This document shows, piece by piece, positions 22,830-33,539 of a stretch of 64,000 nt of DNA. The position numbers and the translations under genes are program-made. Source of the stretch: Dasypus novemcinctus (lineage: Eukaryota; Chordata; Mammalia; Cingulata; Dasypodidae); contig NC_080673.1 in NCBI RefSeq assembly GCF_030445035.2, positions 191,499,216-191,563,215 on the forward strand. Reading direction: 5' to 3'. The notes below the pieces were generated by a model. The model worked only from the letters and a program-made list of their open reading frames with translations. It did not search any database and had not been told where the DNA came from. Numbering within the stretch: position 1 is the first letter of the stretch; the number at the start of each line of letters is the position of its first letter.

Positions 22830-25690
22830 ATTTAGAAATATGCCTTTTAAGTCCAGCCGTGCTGCTATGTATACTTCCTATGTGCTTCCATCACAATTTA
22901 CATAGCCTCCAGTGATGGAGACCCAAAATGCTTCAAACTCCTCCCTAACAAATGAAGCTTCAGTGTATATCCTCCTCATACTTGATGATCTTATGGAGAG
23001 TTTCTTTAGTATATATATATATACACACCCAGAAGTAGAACTGCTGCATCATGAGATGTAGAAGTAATAAATTTGACTAAGTACTGTCAAATTTTTTTTG
23101 TTGTTGTGTTTTGTTTTTAAGGTTGCTGCCTCTTTCTTCGTGATTTTTAGTTAACTTTGTTCTTAATGTCTTTAATTCTGTCCAGAAATGGTTAATTTTG
23201 ATGTGAATATTTCTTTTTTTTTTTTCTTAATGCTTTTTAAATAAGTCGTCTCTTCCCTTGCCCTCCTGCATTATAGCTCTTAACTATATACTTTTAATAC
23301 CTTACAGGGCAAGAACCACTTTACTCTTCTGTTTATCCAGTTTCTTTGACTTTTTTTTTTTTTTTCCCATTCCATATAAATTTTAAGTTTGGGTACAGAG
23401 TTTCCTAAACTTTTGATTGGGATTACTTTGAGTTTATAGATTAATTTCGAGAAAGTAGACATCTATAATGTTAAGTTGTCACATCCAAAAGCCAGAATAT
23501 CTTAAGTCATCTTTTATTCTTTATTAGAGCTTTATTATAATATGTTTTTCTTCATGGAGATCTCATATATTATTAGGTAATTCCTAGATCCTTTATGGGT
23601 TTGATTTCCATCTCCCAATCCCCATTATAAATGGTACTTATGTAATATGTATTTCCTAGTTAGTATCGCTTGTGTAGAAGTTAAAAGTGCCTGGATTCAA
23701 GTCCTGGCTGTATCACCTACTAAATGTGTGATATTGGACAGATAACTTAATCCACTTGTGTAAAATAGGAATAGTAAAAGTACCTACCATGTAGGGTTGT
23801 TAGGAGAATTTTAAATGTATTAATACTTGTAAAGTTCATAAAATAGTACCTGGAAAATAGTAAGTGCTGTATAAGTAAATAAACTAATGGGTATTCATAG
23901 ATTGATATCAGATGCTGAAACCATGGTAAACTCTTTTTATATGTTAATTATTTTATGTTTTTTGTTTATTATGTCATTTGTAAATTAATAGTTTTATCTA
24001 TTCTCTTCCAGTTGTTGCTTTTCTCATTTCTTCTTTTTTCATCACATTGCTGAGAACTTTCAATAATGTGTCAGATGGTATCAGTTATTATCCATCTTTA
24101 TCTAACTTCATTCTTAGAGGAATATATCTAAAATTTCTCATTTAGGATAATGTTTGCTCAAAGTTTTTACCAAGTTGAAGAAGTTAATATTCCTAATTTA
24201 GTAAGAATTTTGTTTAGTTTTTAAATCAAAATAAGTTGACCAATAACAAGAAAGGTTAAATATACACAACTGATAAAATTATCTGGTTCTTCTCCTTTAG
24301 TCTATACTCAGGTAACTTATGTTTATAAACCTTTGGACGTTCCACTTCCCTTGCGTTCCTTTGATAAGCACCACTATATTGTAACATTTTTTTTTTTTTA
24401 TTCCAAAATACACTGGAGTTTTTTAAGTAATATTTTATTTAGAATTTTTGCAGGTGAAATGGCCCTTATTTAGTCCTCTGGATTTAGAATTATTAATTTA
24501 TTATAAAAAGAGTTGGTCAGTTTTCATTCTTTTCTGCTTTCTGGAACAGCTTATTCAGGATAGGAATTAATTTCCTTGGCAGTTTGCTGGAACTTACTTG
24601 TGAAACCATCAGACAGGAAATCATTGATTGCCTGTTCATTTTCTTTAATTCTTACTGGTCTGTTCTACTCAAGTTATTTATTTCTTCCTACACAACTTTT
24701 AGAATTTTATAATCTTTTGTAATTTAGTGATTTCTTTAGTTTATTAATCCTATTGTAATATTCTTTTTATATTCTATTTCATTCATTTCTGCCTTTGTCT
24801 TTTTTGGGGGATGGGGGGGGTAGTTTCTGCCTTTATCTTTCCTTCTTTCCTGCTCTTGTCCATTTTCCAATATCTTGAATTGAAAGCTTAACTTGTAGAT
24901 GCTTAAACGTCCTTGTTTCCTGATAAATATTCAAAGCCGTGAGTTTCTCCTAAGTACTGGTTTGGTCCTGTCCCTCAAATTTTGCCTAATAGGGTTTATA
25001 TTATTATTCAGTTTTAATATTTCTTAATTTTCTTTATGATTTCATTTTAACTGGCAAAGTAATTTCCAAACATGGGTTATTATTAGCTAATCTTTGATAT
25101 TTCCTTTTGTTGCCCTTATGGTTTTATGCAAGTGGTCTGTATGAAATTGAGTCTTTGGAATCTAATTCTATCTTTTTACCTAATACATGACTTTTTGTTT
25201 GTGCTCATAGAGAATGTCTATTCTGTTTGGTATAGAGGCTTGTATATTTAATATGTCTTTCAGGCTTCTTTTACTCCTGCTTATTTTTTTTTTTATGTTT
25301 GAGCTATCCATTTCTGTGAGGTTTTAAAATCTCAGTTCCATCAAGTTAATTGATAAATTTTTAGGGTATATTTTCAGGTTCATGTATGTTTATGCCTAAT
25401 TCTCTTCCCTTTACTGGTGTTAACATCCATTTTTGTTCATTATGGTATTTCTTGGCTTGAATTATTTTTTGCTGGATATTAAGATTGCTATCTTAGCTTT
25501 ATTTTGATTCACAGTGCCCTGATCTATCTTCTTTACATCCTTTTTTTGCCTTTCTGTGTCTTTGTTTTAAAGTATCTCTTGTCATAGCATATTGTTGAAT
25601 CTTATTTTTTTAATCTAGTCTGAGTATCTGCCTTTTAATTGTGACTTTGCCTGTTTTCATTTTTTGTAATTGCTGCTAGATTAAGATTTA
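22830..25690 (-). mobile_element. old L1 fragments, minus orientation
   Basis: T-rich text typical of antisense L1 ORF2 covers most of this stretch. At 23,028-23,055 it reads ACCCAGAAGTAGAACTGCTG, and 24,420-25,680 resembles antisense reverse-transcriptase and inter-ORF regions. A MIR relic interrupts it near 23,665. It is too diverged for subfamily assignment. Confidence 0.6.
23665..23885 (+). mobile_element. MIR SINE
   Basis: The order of blocks is that of MIR: TTCAAGTCCTGGCTGTATCA, GTGTGATATTGGACAGATAA, AAAATAGGAATAGTAAAAGT, CATGTAGGGTTGTTAGGAGA, and an end resembling TAGTAAGTGCTGTATAAGTA. This is an ancient mammal-wide SINE. Confidence 0.85.
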
Positions 25691-26649
25691 TATCTGCCAT
25701 CGACTCATACCTGTAGGGGTCTCAACAAGAATTTAGCAATTCTACAGCCAGGACAGGGCCCTTAAAAATAATCCCAACAAGCACACTGAAAGGTAAAAAG
25801 ATAACTTATAGATCTCTATTTGTAGTTTGGGCATAAGGGATCTGACTTCGTTTTTAACTATGGTGTTCTAGCCCAGACATTTACTTCTGTAGACTGGCCC
25901 AAATATATATCAACAAAGGATTAAAATGGCCCTAGGCTCTCCCTTGCAATTTTGTGGTTGTGAGAGCCATTCACAACAGGAAAATAGGCATAAGCTTATG
26001 AGATAGAGATGGGAGAACTATTATGCTTCTTGCTCATCATCCATGCTCTCAGATACCCTAAAGTAAGATGGTCAGTAATATTACCCAATGCTTTCAGGCT
26101 TTAATGTCATGTCTCTAGTCTTATCATTCACAGGTTAAGGCTACCTTTCCAGATAGTTCAACAACTAAGTCATCAGTTTCCAAGAGCATTTGAACCACCT
26201 GCGGAAAACATCGGATCTTTGCACACCAGATTCTCTTAACAACTCATCCTGCCATTCCCTGTACAGAAGCTAGGGCACCAGCAGACAACGAAGCGGACCA
26301 CCAAGCTGCTTTTCATTCCCAATTAGATAAATATCGCTTTCAACAAAACAGAGTACACTAGTGCCTCTTCACAATATCACTACCAGTTGACATCATACTA
26401 AGAAAATCAGCTTTACCTAGATGGGGGCCCTTCTTGCATAGCCAGGATTTGCACCACTGGTAAGTGACTAACTTACACTGAACTGGCCCTGAGAACTGAG
26501 ATGTCCTCTTTGTAAATGAAGAATATACAGCATATTTTTGAAGAAGTGCACAGTGTTGTAGACCAGAGGTATACTGTGTGTATGTAATGGACTGAGAGAC
26601 AGATTAATCTCTTTGAAGGGATTTTCAGTCCCTTGTTTCTATTTGCCAG

Positions 26650-26716
26650 CATTGGTCAGTGTTTTGCTGGCTTAGATTGTTTACCTTTTTCTGGCTCCTT
26701 ATTCTATTCTATTTTA
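26650..26716 (+). other. DCAF16: probable 5' UTR portion of the DCAF16 coding exon
   Basis: A good acceptor, a pyrimidine-rich tract followed by TTTGCCAG (AG at 26,648-26,649), lies 67 bp before the DCAF16 ATG. The reading frame is open upstream of the ATG (an in-frame ATG at 26,633 would add 28 residues). That extension precedes the candidate acceptor, and the orthologous protein starts at MGPRNPSP. The true acceptor is unproven. Confidence 0.4.
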
Positions 26717-27367
26717 ATGGGTCCCAGAAATCCCTCTCCTGATCCCCTATCAGAATCGGAAAGTGAGGAAGAGGAAAATGCTAACTACCTAAATGAGAGT
26801 TTTGGGGAAGAGTGGGATTCCTCTGAAGAAGAGGATCCTGTGGTGCCCAACCTAACACCTCTTGAGAGTCTTGCTTGGCAGGTTAAGTGCCTTTTGAAAT
26901 ATTCTACAACTTGGAAACCTTTAAATCCTAATTCCTGGTTATATCATGCTAAACTCCTGGATCCAAGCACACCGGTCCATATACTTCGAGAGATCGGACT
27001 AAGACTCTCCCATTGCTCCCATTGTGTACCCAGACTGGAGCCAATTCCAGAATGGCCCCCTTTCGCCTCTTGTGGAGTCCCACCTTTTGAAAAGCCACTT
27101 ACAAGCCCTAGCCGGCTCTCTAGAGATCATGCCACTCTAAATGGAGCACTACAATTTGCCACAAGACAGTTAGGCCGAACTTTAAGTAGAGCCACCCCCA
27201 TACCTGAATACCTAAAACATATGCCTAATTCTTGTGTTTCTGGTTGTTGCTGTGGCTGGCTAACTAAGACAGTTAAGGAAACAACTCGCACTGAACCCAT
27301 CAACACTACTTATTCCTACACTGACTTCCAAAAGGCAGTCAATAAACTCCTCACCTCATCACTATAA
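26717..27367 (+). CDS. DCAF16: DCAF16, CUL4-DDB1 substrate receptor
   Basis: DCAF16 is a nuclear substrate receptor of the CUL4-DDB1 E3 ubiquitin ligase that has no WD40 repeats. The single exon encodes 216 residues, the same length as the human protein, and near-identical over most of it. It has an acidic Ser/Glu-rich N terminus (residues about 12-41) and a hydrophobic/Trp-containing core (50-95, including LAWQVKCLLKYSTTWKPLNP). Next come a Cys/His cluster LSHCSHC (98-103), a Pro-rich stretch (105-135), and the C-terminal SCVSGCCCGW cluster (172-181) with an FQKAVNKLL tail. Cys58, Cys173 and Cys177-179 are present. In the human protein several of these are targets of electrophilic degraders. 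The start was chosen at 26,717 because it gives the orthologous N terminus. No frame defect is seen. An ERV env remnant and an LTR-like block follow on the same strand. Confidence 0.96.
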   Translation: MGPRNPSPDPLSESESEEEENANYLNESFGEEWDSSEEEDPVVPNLTPLESLAWQVKCLLKYSTTWKPLNPNSWLYHAKLLDPSTPVHILREIGLRLSHCSHCVPRLEPIPEWPPFASCGVPPFEKPLTSPSRLSRDHATLNGALQFATRQLGRTLSRATPIPEYLKHMPNSCVSGCCCGWLTKTVKETTRTEPINTTYSYTDFQKAVNKLLTSSL

Positions 27368-27369
27368 AG

Positions 27370-28385
27370 GTCCACCATTTACTCTCTCTTTCAGAACGAA
27401 TTTAGAAAAGAGAACAAAGTTATTCATTACACAGCTCCAGTTGAGAAACTAATGCCTTTGCAACCAAACTACCATCCCCTGACAAGCTGAATTTACCAAG
27501 TATTGAATATTTATACCCAAGGGTCTCCTAGTTCATCTATGGAAAGTATATATTGTGGGCATCCCCTTTAACAAATACTGTGGGGGAAAATGAGACCTTC
27601 AAAGGAGAATTACTCAGAAGGGACCATATTACAAAAGATAAATTGACTATTCTCCAAAAACACCCATTTCTTTCCCCCAGTTTACTCCACCCATCTAAAT
27701 GGACTCTTAACCACATATCCACTTACTAATAGGAAGGAACAAATATGCCATCACCTTTTTTGTTACATAGCCCTCAGAACAGCCATTGTGGGAAGTTGAC
27801 CACTTATGAGAAAACCTTTCAGAACATACTCTGCTGTAATATTTATTGCTAGAGAGTTGGATTAACTTGACCTGGACAAAGGGAAATGTTGAGAAAAGTG
27901 GTAGGAATATGGATTTGTCTCCCACTTATAAATAGATAGGCCTACATATGTCACCGTTTAGGGACTCCTGTTTTTTTGGGGGGGGGGATGGAGGGTATGG
28001 GTTACAGTTACAAACCTGGTCTATATTACAACAGACCTATTATGGTGGCTTTGATTATAGCGTGAACATTCTCTATCATAGGCTCCCACTGGGGTGTTTC
28101 TGGCTGAATTGATATATAAGATCGTCCCTTGGGATTAAAACAGGCAGCTTTTCTCTAGGAATTGTTTCCTGCATCTTGGCGTACAGACTTTTGTCAAGAG
28201 CAAATCCAACACATGCCAAAAAGACAAATGGTATAGGATTAAGAGCACTTACACTTCCAGTATTAACCTCTAATGGATTAAAATATTTATCTTTGTAACG
28301 TTTCCTGAAGCAGAGTTTATGCAGTTTTCACATCCATTGCAAACTTTTCAGGAACCTTTGTAACTTTAAAGAACCTCACCATAAA
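27370..28385 (+). other. DCAF16 3' UTR region, possibly degenerate ERV env
   Basis: No intact frame follows the DCAF16 stop. The stretch lies between DCAF16 and an env transmembrane remnant on the same strand, where a retroviral surface-subunit region would be expected, but I could not recognise one. A T-run followed by a polypurine-like run (27,971-27,999) resembles the tract before the LTR at 28,958. Confidence 0.35.
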
Positions 28386-28541
28386 AAACCTGAAGTTCAG
28401 GGTTTTAGCAGCATTGTTTTTCTAAATAGAATAGCTTTAGCTTTTCTCCTAGCTGAAGAAGGAAGAGTGTGTGCCCTTGTAAATGAGGCTTGGTGTATTT
28501 ATGTAGATAAATCAAAATATAGAAATTATCATCATAAGCCT
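28386..28541 (+). pseudogene. retroviral env transmembrane remnant
   Basis: One open frame from about 28,386 to a stop at 28,542 reads through IVFLNRIALAFLLAEEG and then a Cys pattern C-x6-W-C (28,470-28,496). This is the layout of the conserved transmembrane-subunit ectodomain of gamma-type and class I ERV envelopes, with the first Cys of the usual CC pair replaced by Trp. The flanking frames are broken. It is an old, dead copy. The distance to the LTR-like block (about 430 bp) is what a complete 3' env would give. Confidence 0.7.
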
Positions 28542-28957
28542 TAGACCATTAAATATTTTAACACACCCTACAATAAAGAGTGAAAATCTGTGTGTGGGCC
28601 TCCTTGACTGGGCATCTAAAAGGAATCAGAAAATGGACTGTTAAAAGTATATCCTATGTCCTCTCCCTTATTGTAGTTTTGCTTTTTCCTAGTCTCCATA
28701 ATTAAGTGCAGATTGCAATGTGACATCAGAAAGATTGAAGCCGTAATGGAATTACAAATTCTATAAATGTGTAGCAACTTTAAAGAGAAAGAAGAATGGA
28801 ATTGCAGTAGCTTAAAAAATTGTTAGTGGGAAAATTACTGACCTGAACTATATCATATTGTTACTGAAAATGAATGTATCAGAAACTGTTCTTAATGTTG
28901 TTGATGTTCTGTGAAATTGATTTTATAAGTATTACAAGAACCTGTTTATTTTTTTTT

Positions 28958-29171
28958 AGGGGGGAATGGAGGATGTAGGGAGTAGGTTCTGAGAATTAAA
29001 GTATGTGATGTTTATGTAACCATAATATGGTTTTATGTATGTGTATAAAAGTGCCTTGCTTATGAACTTATTTTACTACTCACTCCAAGAGGAAGTGTAT
29101 CCCCAGCTTCACCACTGAATAAACTAACAGCTGTGTACATGCTGGACAGAGTTGGTCATTTCTCTTTAACA
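28958..29171 (+). mobile_element. polypurine tract and short LTR-like block
   Basis: A 16-nt polypurine tract (28,958-28,973) is followed directly by TG. TATAAAA (29,044-29,050), AATAAA (29,118-29,123) and a terminal CA at about 29,170-29,171 follow. The spacing of TATA and poly(A) signal is that of an LTR R/U5, though the U3 portion is unusually short. The AATAAA may terminate DCAF16 mRNA. No matching 5' LTR was found. Confidence 0.55.
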
Positions 29172-29174
29172 AAT

Positions 29175-30200
29175 GAAATAGATCCTGCTTTGCTTAAGGA
29201 ATATGCAACGTTTATTAAGTGCTGAATAGAATTAATAAAATATAGCTATATATAATCACTCATAGGAGGTGACTTCACAGCTCTAGAGAACAAACACCCT
29301 TGAAGAAAAATATGTCAAATATTCAGTGAAGACCCACCTTTGAATCCATTTGTACATTTTAGGTGATCCCTGGTTGCCCAAAATGATAGCTATCTAAGCC
29401 TTAAGGCTTGACCTATTTTTGTGTGCCGTGGACTTCGGATGAAGGTGAATTTTACCACTTTCACACTCTGCTATATATATAGGCTTCTGGTTAAATGCAG
29501 ACACTACAATTAAGATAAAGAGGACAAATTTCTCTATTTATAGAAATATTTAGCAAAGGAGTAAAGAAGTAGTATTTCTAAACCACTGGACATTAACAAG
29601 TTATTTAAAAGTATTCTCTCTCAATGCCAATAAGCAGATACCTTGAGCCCTGACAACCATAATTAGGTCTTTTAATCGCATTTACATCCTACAAAAAGGG
29701 AAAATTGAAGCATAGTCGGAGGGTAGATGTCAGGGGTTTTCCTGCTGGAGCTATCATCACACTTCTCCATCTAAAAATTTTCTCTGGAAAAGAAAGTTTT
29801 GCTATTAGATAAATCTGCTAGGGTCATTAGAAGTCATTTTGGTTGTTTTCTTAAATACTAATACCTAATAAGTGGCTTTCTACTTTTAGCTCCAGTGTTA
29901 GAAAAATCAGTGTCTTTTAGAGCAGCCCATTCAGTTTAAATATCTCTAGTTAGAAATTTGGTCATTCATCCAATAATAGTGTGCCTCCTATGGTCTAGGC
30001 ACTGGGAATACAAAATTAAATAAGATAATTATGCATAAGAACTTAGTTTTAAATCTTATTGAACGAATATACATTATCCCAAAAATTCTAGCCATTGTTA
30101 CCATTTCTGCTTTCTGGCATCACATTAAGTCCAACCCCTAATCCTTATACTGTCCCTTCAACTTTGAAAACTGCATATAGTAGAGGGTCATATAAAAGAA
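29175..30200. other. intergenic stretch, no gene seen
   Basis: Apparently unique AT-rich sequence. An L2-like phrase (29,960-30,010) is the only repeat hint. No coding similarity was noticed. Confidence 0.5.
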
Positions 30201-30203
30201 TTG

Positions 30204-30378
30204 TGGGAGCAGATGTAGCTCAAATGTTTGAGCACCTGCTTCCCATGTACAAGGTCCTGGGTTCAATTTCTGGTACCTCCTAAAAATAAAATAACTCATT
30301 GGGGAGAGGATGTAGCTCAGTGTTGACTGCCAGCTTCCCATGTACAAGGTCCTGGGTTCAATCCTTGGTACCTCCTTT
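30204..30378 (+). mobile_element. pair of short tRNA-derived SINE monomers
   Basis: Two head-to-tail monomers (about 30,204-30,282 and 30,300-30,378) share CTTCCCATGTACAAGGTCCT and GGTTCAAT B boxes. The first carries a short A-rich linker and the second an A-rich tail. Confidence 0.85.
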
Positions 30379-30389
30379 TAAAAAAAGGT

Positions 30390-31780
30390 GGGACGACTTT
30401 CTAAGTGTAGTGGAGATTTATGTGGAGAGCACATGCCACAGAAACTCCCAAGGGGTAGTCATCCAAGGGAGTTAGTAAAATATATGGGTATTTTATATGC
30501 AGATTTAAGTTGTGTATTCTAAGTTCAGGAAGCAATAGCACACAAAGATCTGTACCAGATGTGCTTCGTTCATATGTCTGGAGTGTATAAAAGAAGCTGC
30601 CAAAATCTAGAATACTTCTCAGACCTCATGAGACCATATTATGCAAGTTGCTGGCATATGAGTCTACCAAAGAGCAATTTCCATTGAAACTGAGGAAAAT
30701 AGGTGAGCTATGCTAGCTGAAACCAACCACAGGATTTCTTCTGTGCCAATTTGCTGTTATCAGGAGGAAAATCTCTATGATTGTGTCTTGCCAATTTTTA
30801 AAGCAAAGTTTAGTTAATACTTGTATGTTTCAGTCTGTTGTACGCATGCTCTTCCTGTCAATTGGTGGCAGCAGTGGGATTATATATTTAAAAAGGGTTT
30901 GGAGATGGAAAGGCTGAAGATACCACAATGACCTGACACTTCACAGCTACCCAGCTGCCTGTGAGCTGTGAGAGCTAAGACCAACTCTTCTCAATGAGGT
31001 ATCAAAAATGAATGCCAAAATTTAAAAAAAAAAGAAAAAGAAAAGATAATCTGAAATAACGGCAATAGTACCAGGGTGGTTGCTTCTAAACAGCAGTTGA
31101 ACAGCAAGCTATGACTAGTGAAACCTTGGGGGGAAAAATATAAATCAGTTCCAGAGAGTATTTTAGAGCATTTGACTCAGTGACAAAAATTGTTCAGGAG
31201 TGTCAGAGAATGTGCCTGAATACATGATAGCATGCAGTTGTGGAGTCAGTTAAAAAAAATGTTAGCGACAGTTTAGAGTTGGGTCATAAAATGTAAATTT
31301 AATTGGGGAAACATGATCCTGAAATATGAGAACTCCTGGGTTCAGGGAGTTAGGCCCTTTTGCCTAGAGAAGACCTAACTATAAATCACCTAGAAGGAGG
31401 CCCATGATGCTGGTCAGCCTAACAAGACTAAAACTGAGCTTCAGTGTGTATGGAAACTGGGCTGGAGGTTATCAAGTTAGATTTCAGCAAGCCAGATGAA
31501 ACTGTTAAAATGAGGATTGCAGATAGTAAATTAAGGAACCAGTAATAGCTCCCTATTTTGAAGAAAATCATTGCGTTTACTGCTAAGCCCATGCTTAATG
31601 TTATCCTTCCTTCCATGGTATCAGTTGAGGGACCTTGTGCCCAATAAACCAAATCATGTTTTATGACATATTGGCAATGATCCAGTAAGAGCAACTTTAC
31701 TTGGAAGGTGCCTGAACTATTAGAACATTCCAAGGTGATGGCCATCTTCCATCAAAAAAAAAAGACCCTAAATAAGTGGG
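30390..31780. other. intergenic stretch, no gene seen
   Basis: Mixed sequence without a recognisable gene. The segment 31,300-31,740 has a CCCAATAAACC poly(A)-signal-like phrase near 31,640 and could be an unrecognised LTR or other repeat, but this is not supported further. Confidence 0.4.
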
Positions 31781-31781
31781 A

Positions 31782-32187
31782 TGGTTTGGAGCTATATACC
31801 TCAGGGAAAAAATCCCTGTGGGTGTGAGCCTTTTATAAATAGGACCTTTTGAAGAGGTTACTTCATTTAAGGCATGGCACAGCTGAATCAGGATGGGTCT
31901 TAAACCTGATACAGAAGGTCTTCTAGAGAAGGCCACAGAGAAAGAGAAGCCAGAGGAATAGAAGAGAGAAGCCAGGAGAGGTTGCCATTCCCACTTCCAT
32001 GTGACAGAAAAGCCAAGCACCAAGGATCACCAGCAGCCAGCCCCAGAACACCACAGTCTTCTGAAAAAAGGCATCACCTTGATGATGCCTTGATTTTGAA
32101 CTCCTCGCCTCAAAAACATGAGGCAATTAATTCCCATTGTTTAAGCCACCCCAATGCATGGTATTTAACATTCAGGAAACTAATACA
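31782..32187 (+). mobile_element. MaLR (MLT1/MST-like) LTR
   Basis: It starts TGGTTTGGAGCTATATACC. It has the AGGAATAGAAGAGAG and CCTTGATTTTGAACTCC-type blocks and ends TTTAAGCCACCCCAATGCAT ... GGAAACTAATACA, the hallmark 3' end of MaLR LTRs. It is a solo LTR, somewhat diverged. I could not find a convincing 5-bp target duplication. Confidence 0.75.
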
Positions 32188-32479
32188 ATTAGCTTTGTGA
32201 TTGAAGTCCTCAGTAACCAAATGATAAGAGTGGCAGAGCTTTGGTGACACTATTAAGGGGCCACCTACTAGCTGGAGAACTCAAATTCCTAAGTTAATTG
32301 AAGGTTGAATATTAATGTCAGCCACAGCCAATGCATTCCATGGGAAGTTAGCACAAAGTGAGTTGTATGGTGGTGACCACTGTCTCTTTTTACGTTAGTC
32401 ACTTTCTACGTATGAAACATTTCTCTAAATGTTCTGAATTGCCTGATTTAGCAAATGAAAATGCAAGATGCCCAAATAA

Positions 32480-32562
32480 ATTTTAATTTCAGATAAACAG
32501 CGAAATACGGGATATGCTTATGCTAGAAAAAAAATTATTCATTAGTTATCTGAAATTAAAAT
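32480..32562. repeat. 17-bp perfect inverted repeat
   Basis: ATTTTAATTTCAGATAA (32,480-32,496) and its exact reverse complement (32,546-32,562) are separated by 49 bp. They could form a hairpin, or be the core of an old DNA transposon whose flanks resemble GATTTAGCAAAT and GGCAACCCTA phrases seen in such relics. Confidence 0.7.
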
Positions 32563-32589
32563 GTAACTGGTGGCCAGTATGGTATGTGG

Positions 32590-33480
32590 CAACCCTATAT
32601 ATGTGTTAATAACATTGATTAAGTTTGGGTTGTAGTCATGTAGCTCCCCAGGAAACAGCCTGGCTCTTCCCATTATATATTGTTTACTTAGCTCTAAATA
32701 CCTGATGGGAGAAGAGAGAGGGTAACAGTAGTTGCCTCCAAGATTAGAACTGTGGTGGAGGAGGAAGCCCAATTGCAGATAGAGTTTTTATAGGAGACAC
32801 ATTGTATTTGGCTAAAATAATCACATAAACATTCAAACATTTCCAGACATGAAAATTTTCAAAATGTTCTTTCAAAAGGAAGTATGGGTTTGTTTGTGAA
32901 TGTTTTAACCAAGTTACTTTCTCATTCGTCTTGTCAGTAGAGAGATTAGTTGTCAAGGTTGTTTTCAAATACCTCATAGCCCATTTCTGGCAGACATTCA
33001 TCATCACAGAAAAGACCTACAAATTTGAAACAGCATCTTTGCCTTTTAGAATCCCCCAAAAAACTCAAGGATTTGAAGGTACAAGGTACTCTGGAAGATG
33101 GATGTGAGGATTAAAGTTGAAAACAAGGGGTTTGGCTGAAAGTTTATTTTTCCCCTTCCTTTGTAGCCAGGTGACCATCCCTCTTTTAGTAAAAAGACTG
33201 GAAGCTTGTTCTCTGGAGAAATTTGGCCAAAGAGACTTACAACTGGAGACCAAGGAATGGTGGGGTGGTAATGAAGTGCTATATTGAAAACACAAGGATT
33301 AAGAGAAAGTAAGTATTCTGAACATTATGACCCGCTAGTCCCCCTCTTCCTAGCTACAGAATCTAACAACTGGGTTTCTACCCAGCCCTGCCTACTCCAC
33401 ATCCTGTGTGTGCTTCACCCTCCACCCACCCAGAAAGATGGGTAATATAAATAACAACTTGCCAGTTGACCATTTGTTAC
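32590..33480. other. intergenic stretch, no gene seen
   Basis: Unique-looking sequence with no supported gene or repeat family. Confidence 0.45.
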
Positions 33481-33539
33481 AGTGAAGCCCAGAGTCCACA
33501 ATCCCTGCTCTTTTATACATGGCTTTCAGGTCACTTCAA

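Noticed and set aside
26633-26716. N-terminally extended DCAF16 start at 26,633
   Set aside because: It would add 28 residues absent from the orthologous protein and would start before the likely splice acceptor at 26,648-26,649.
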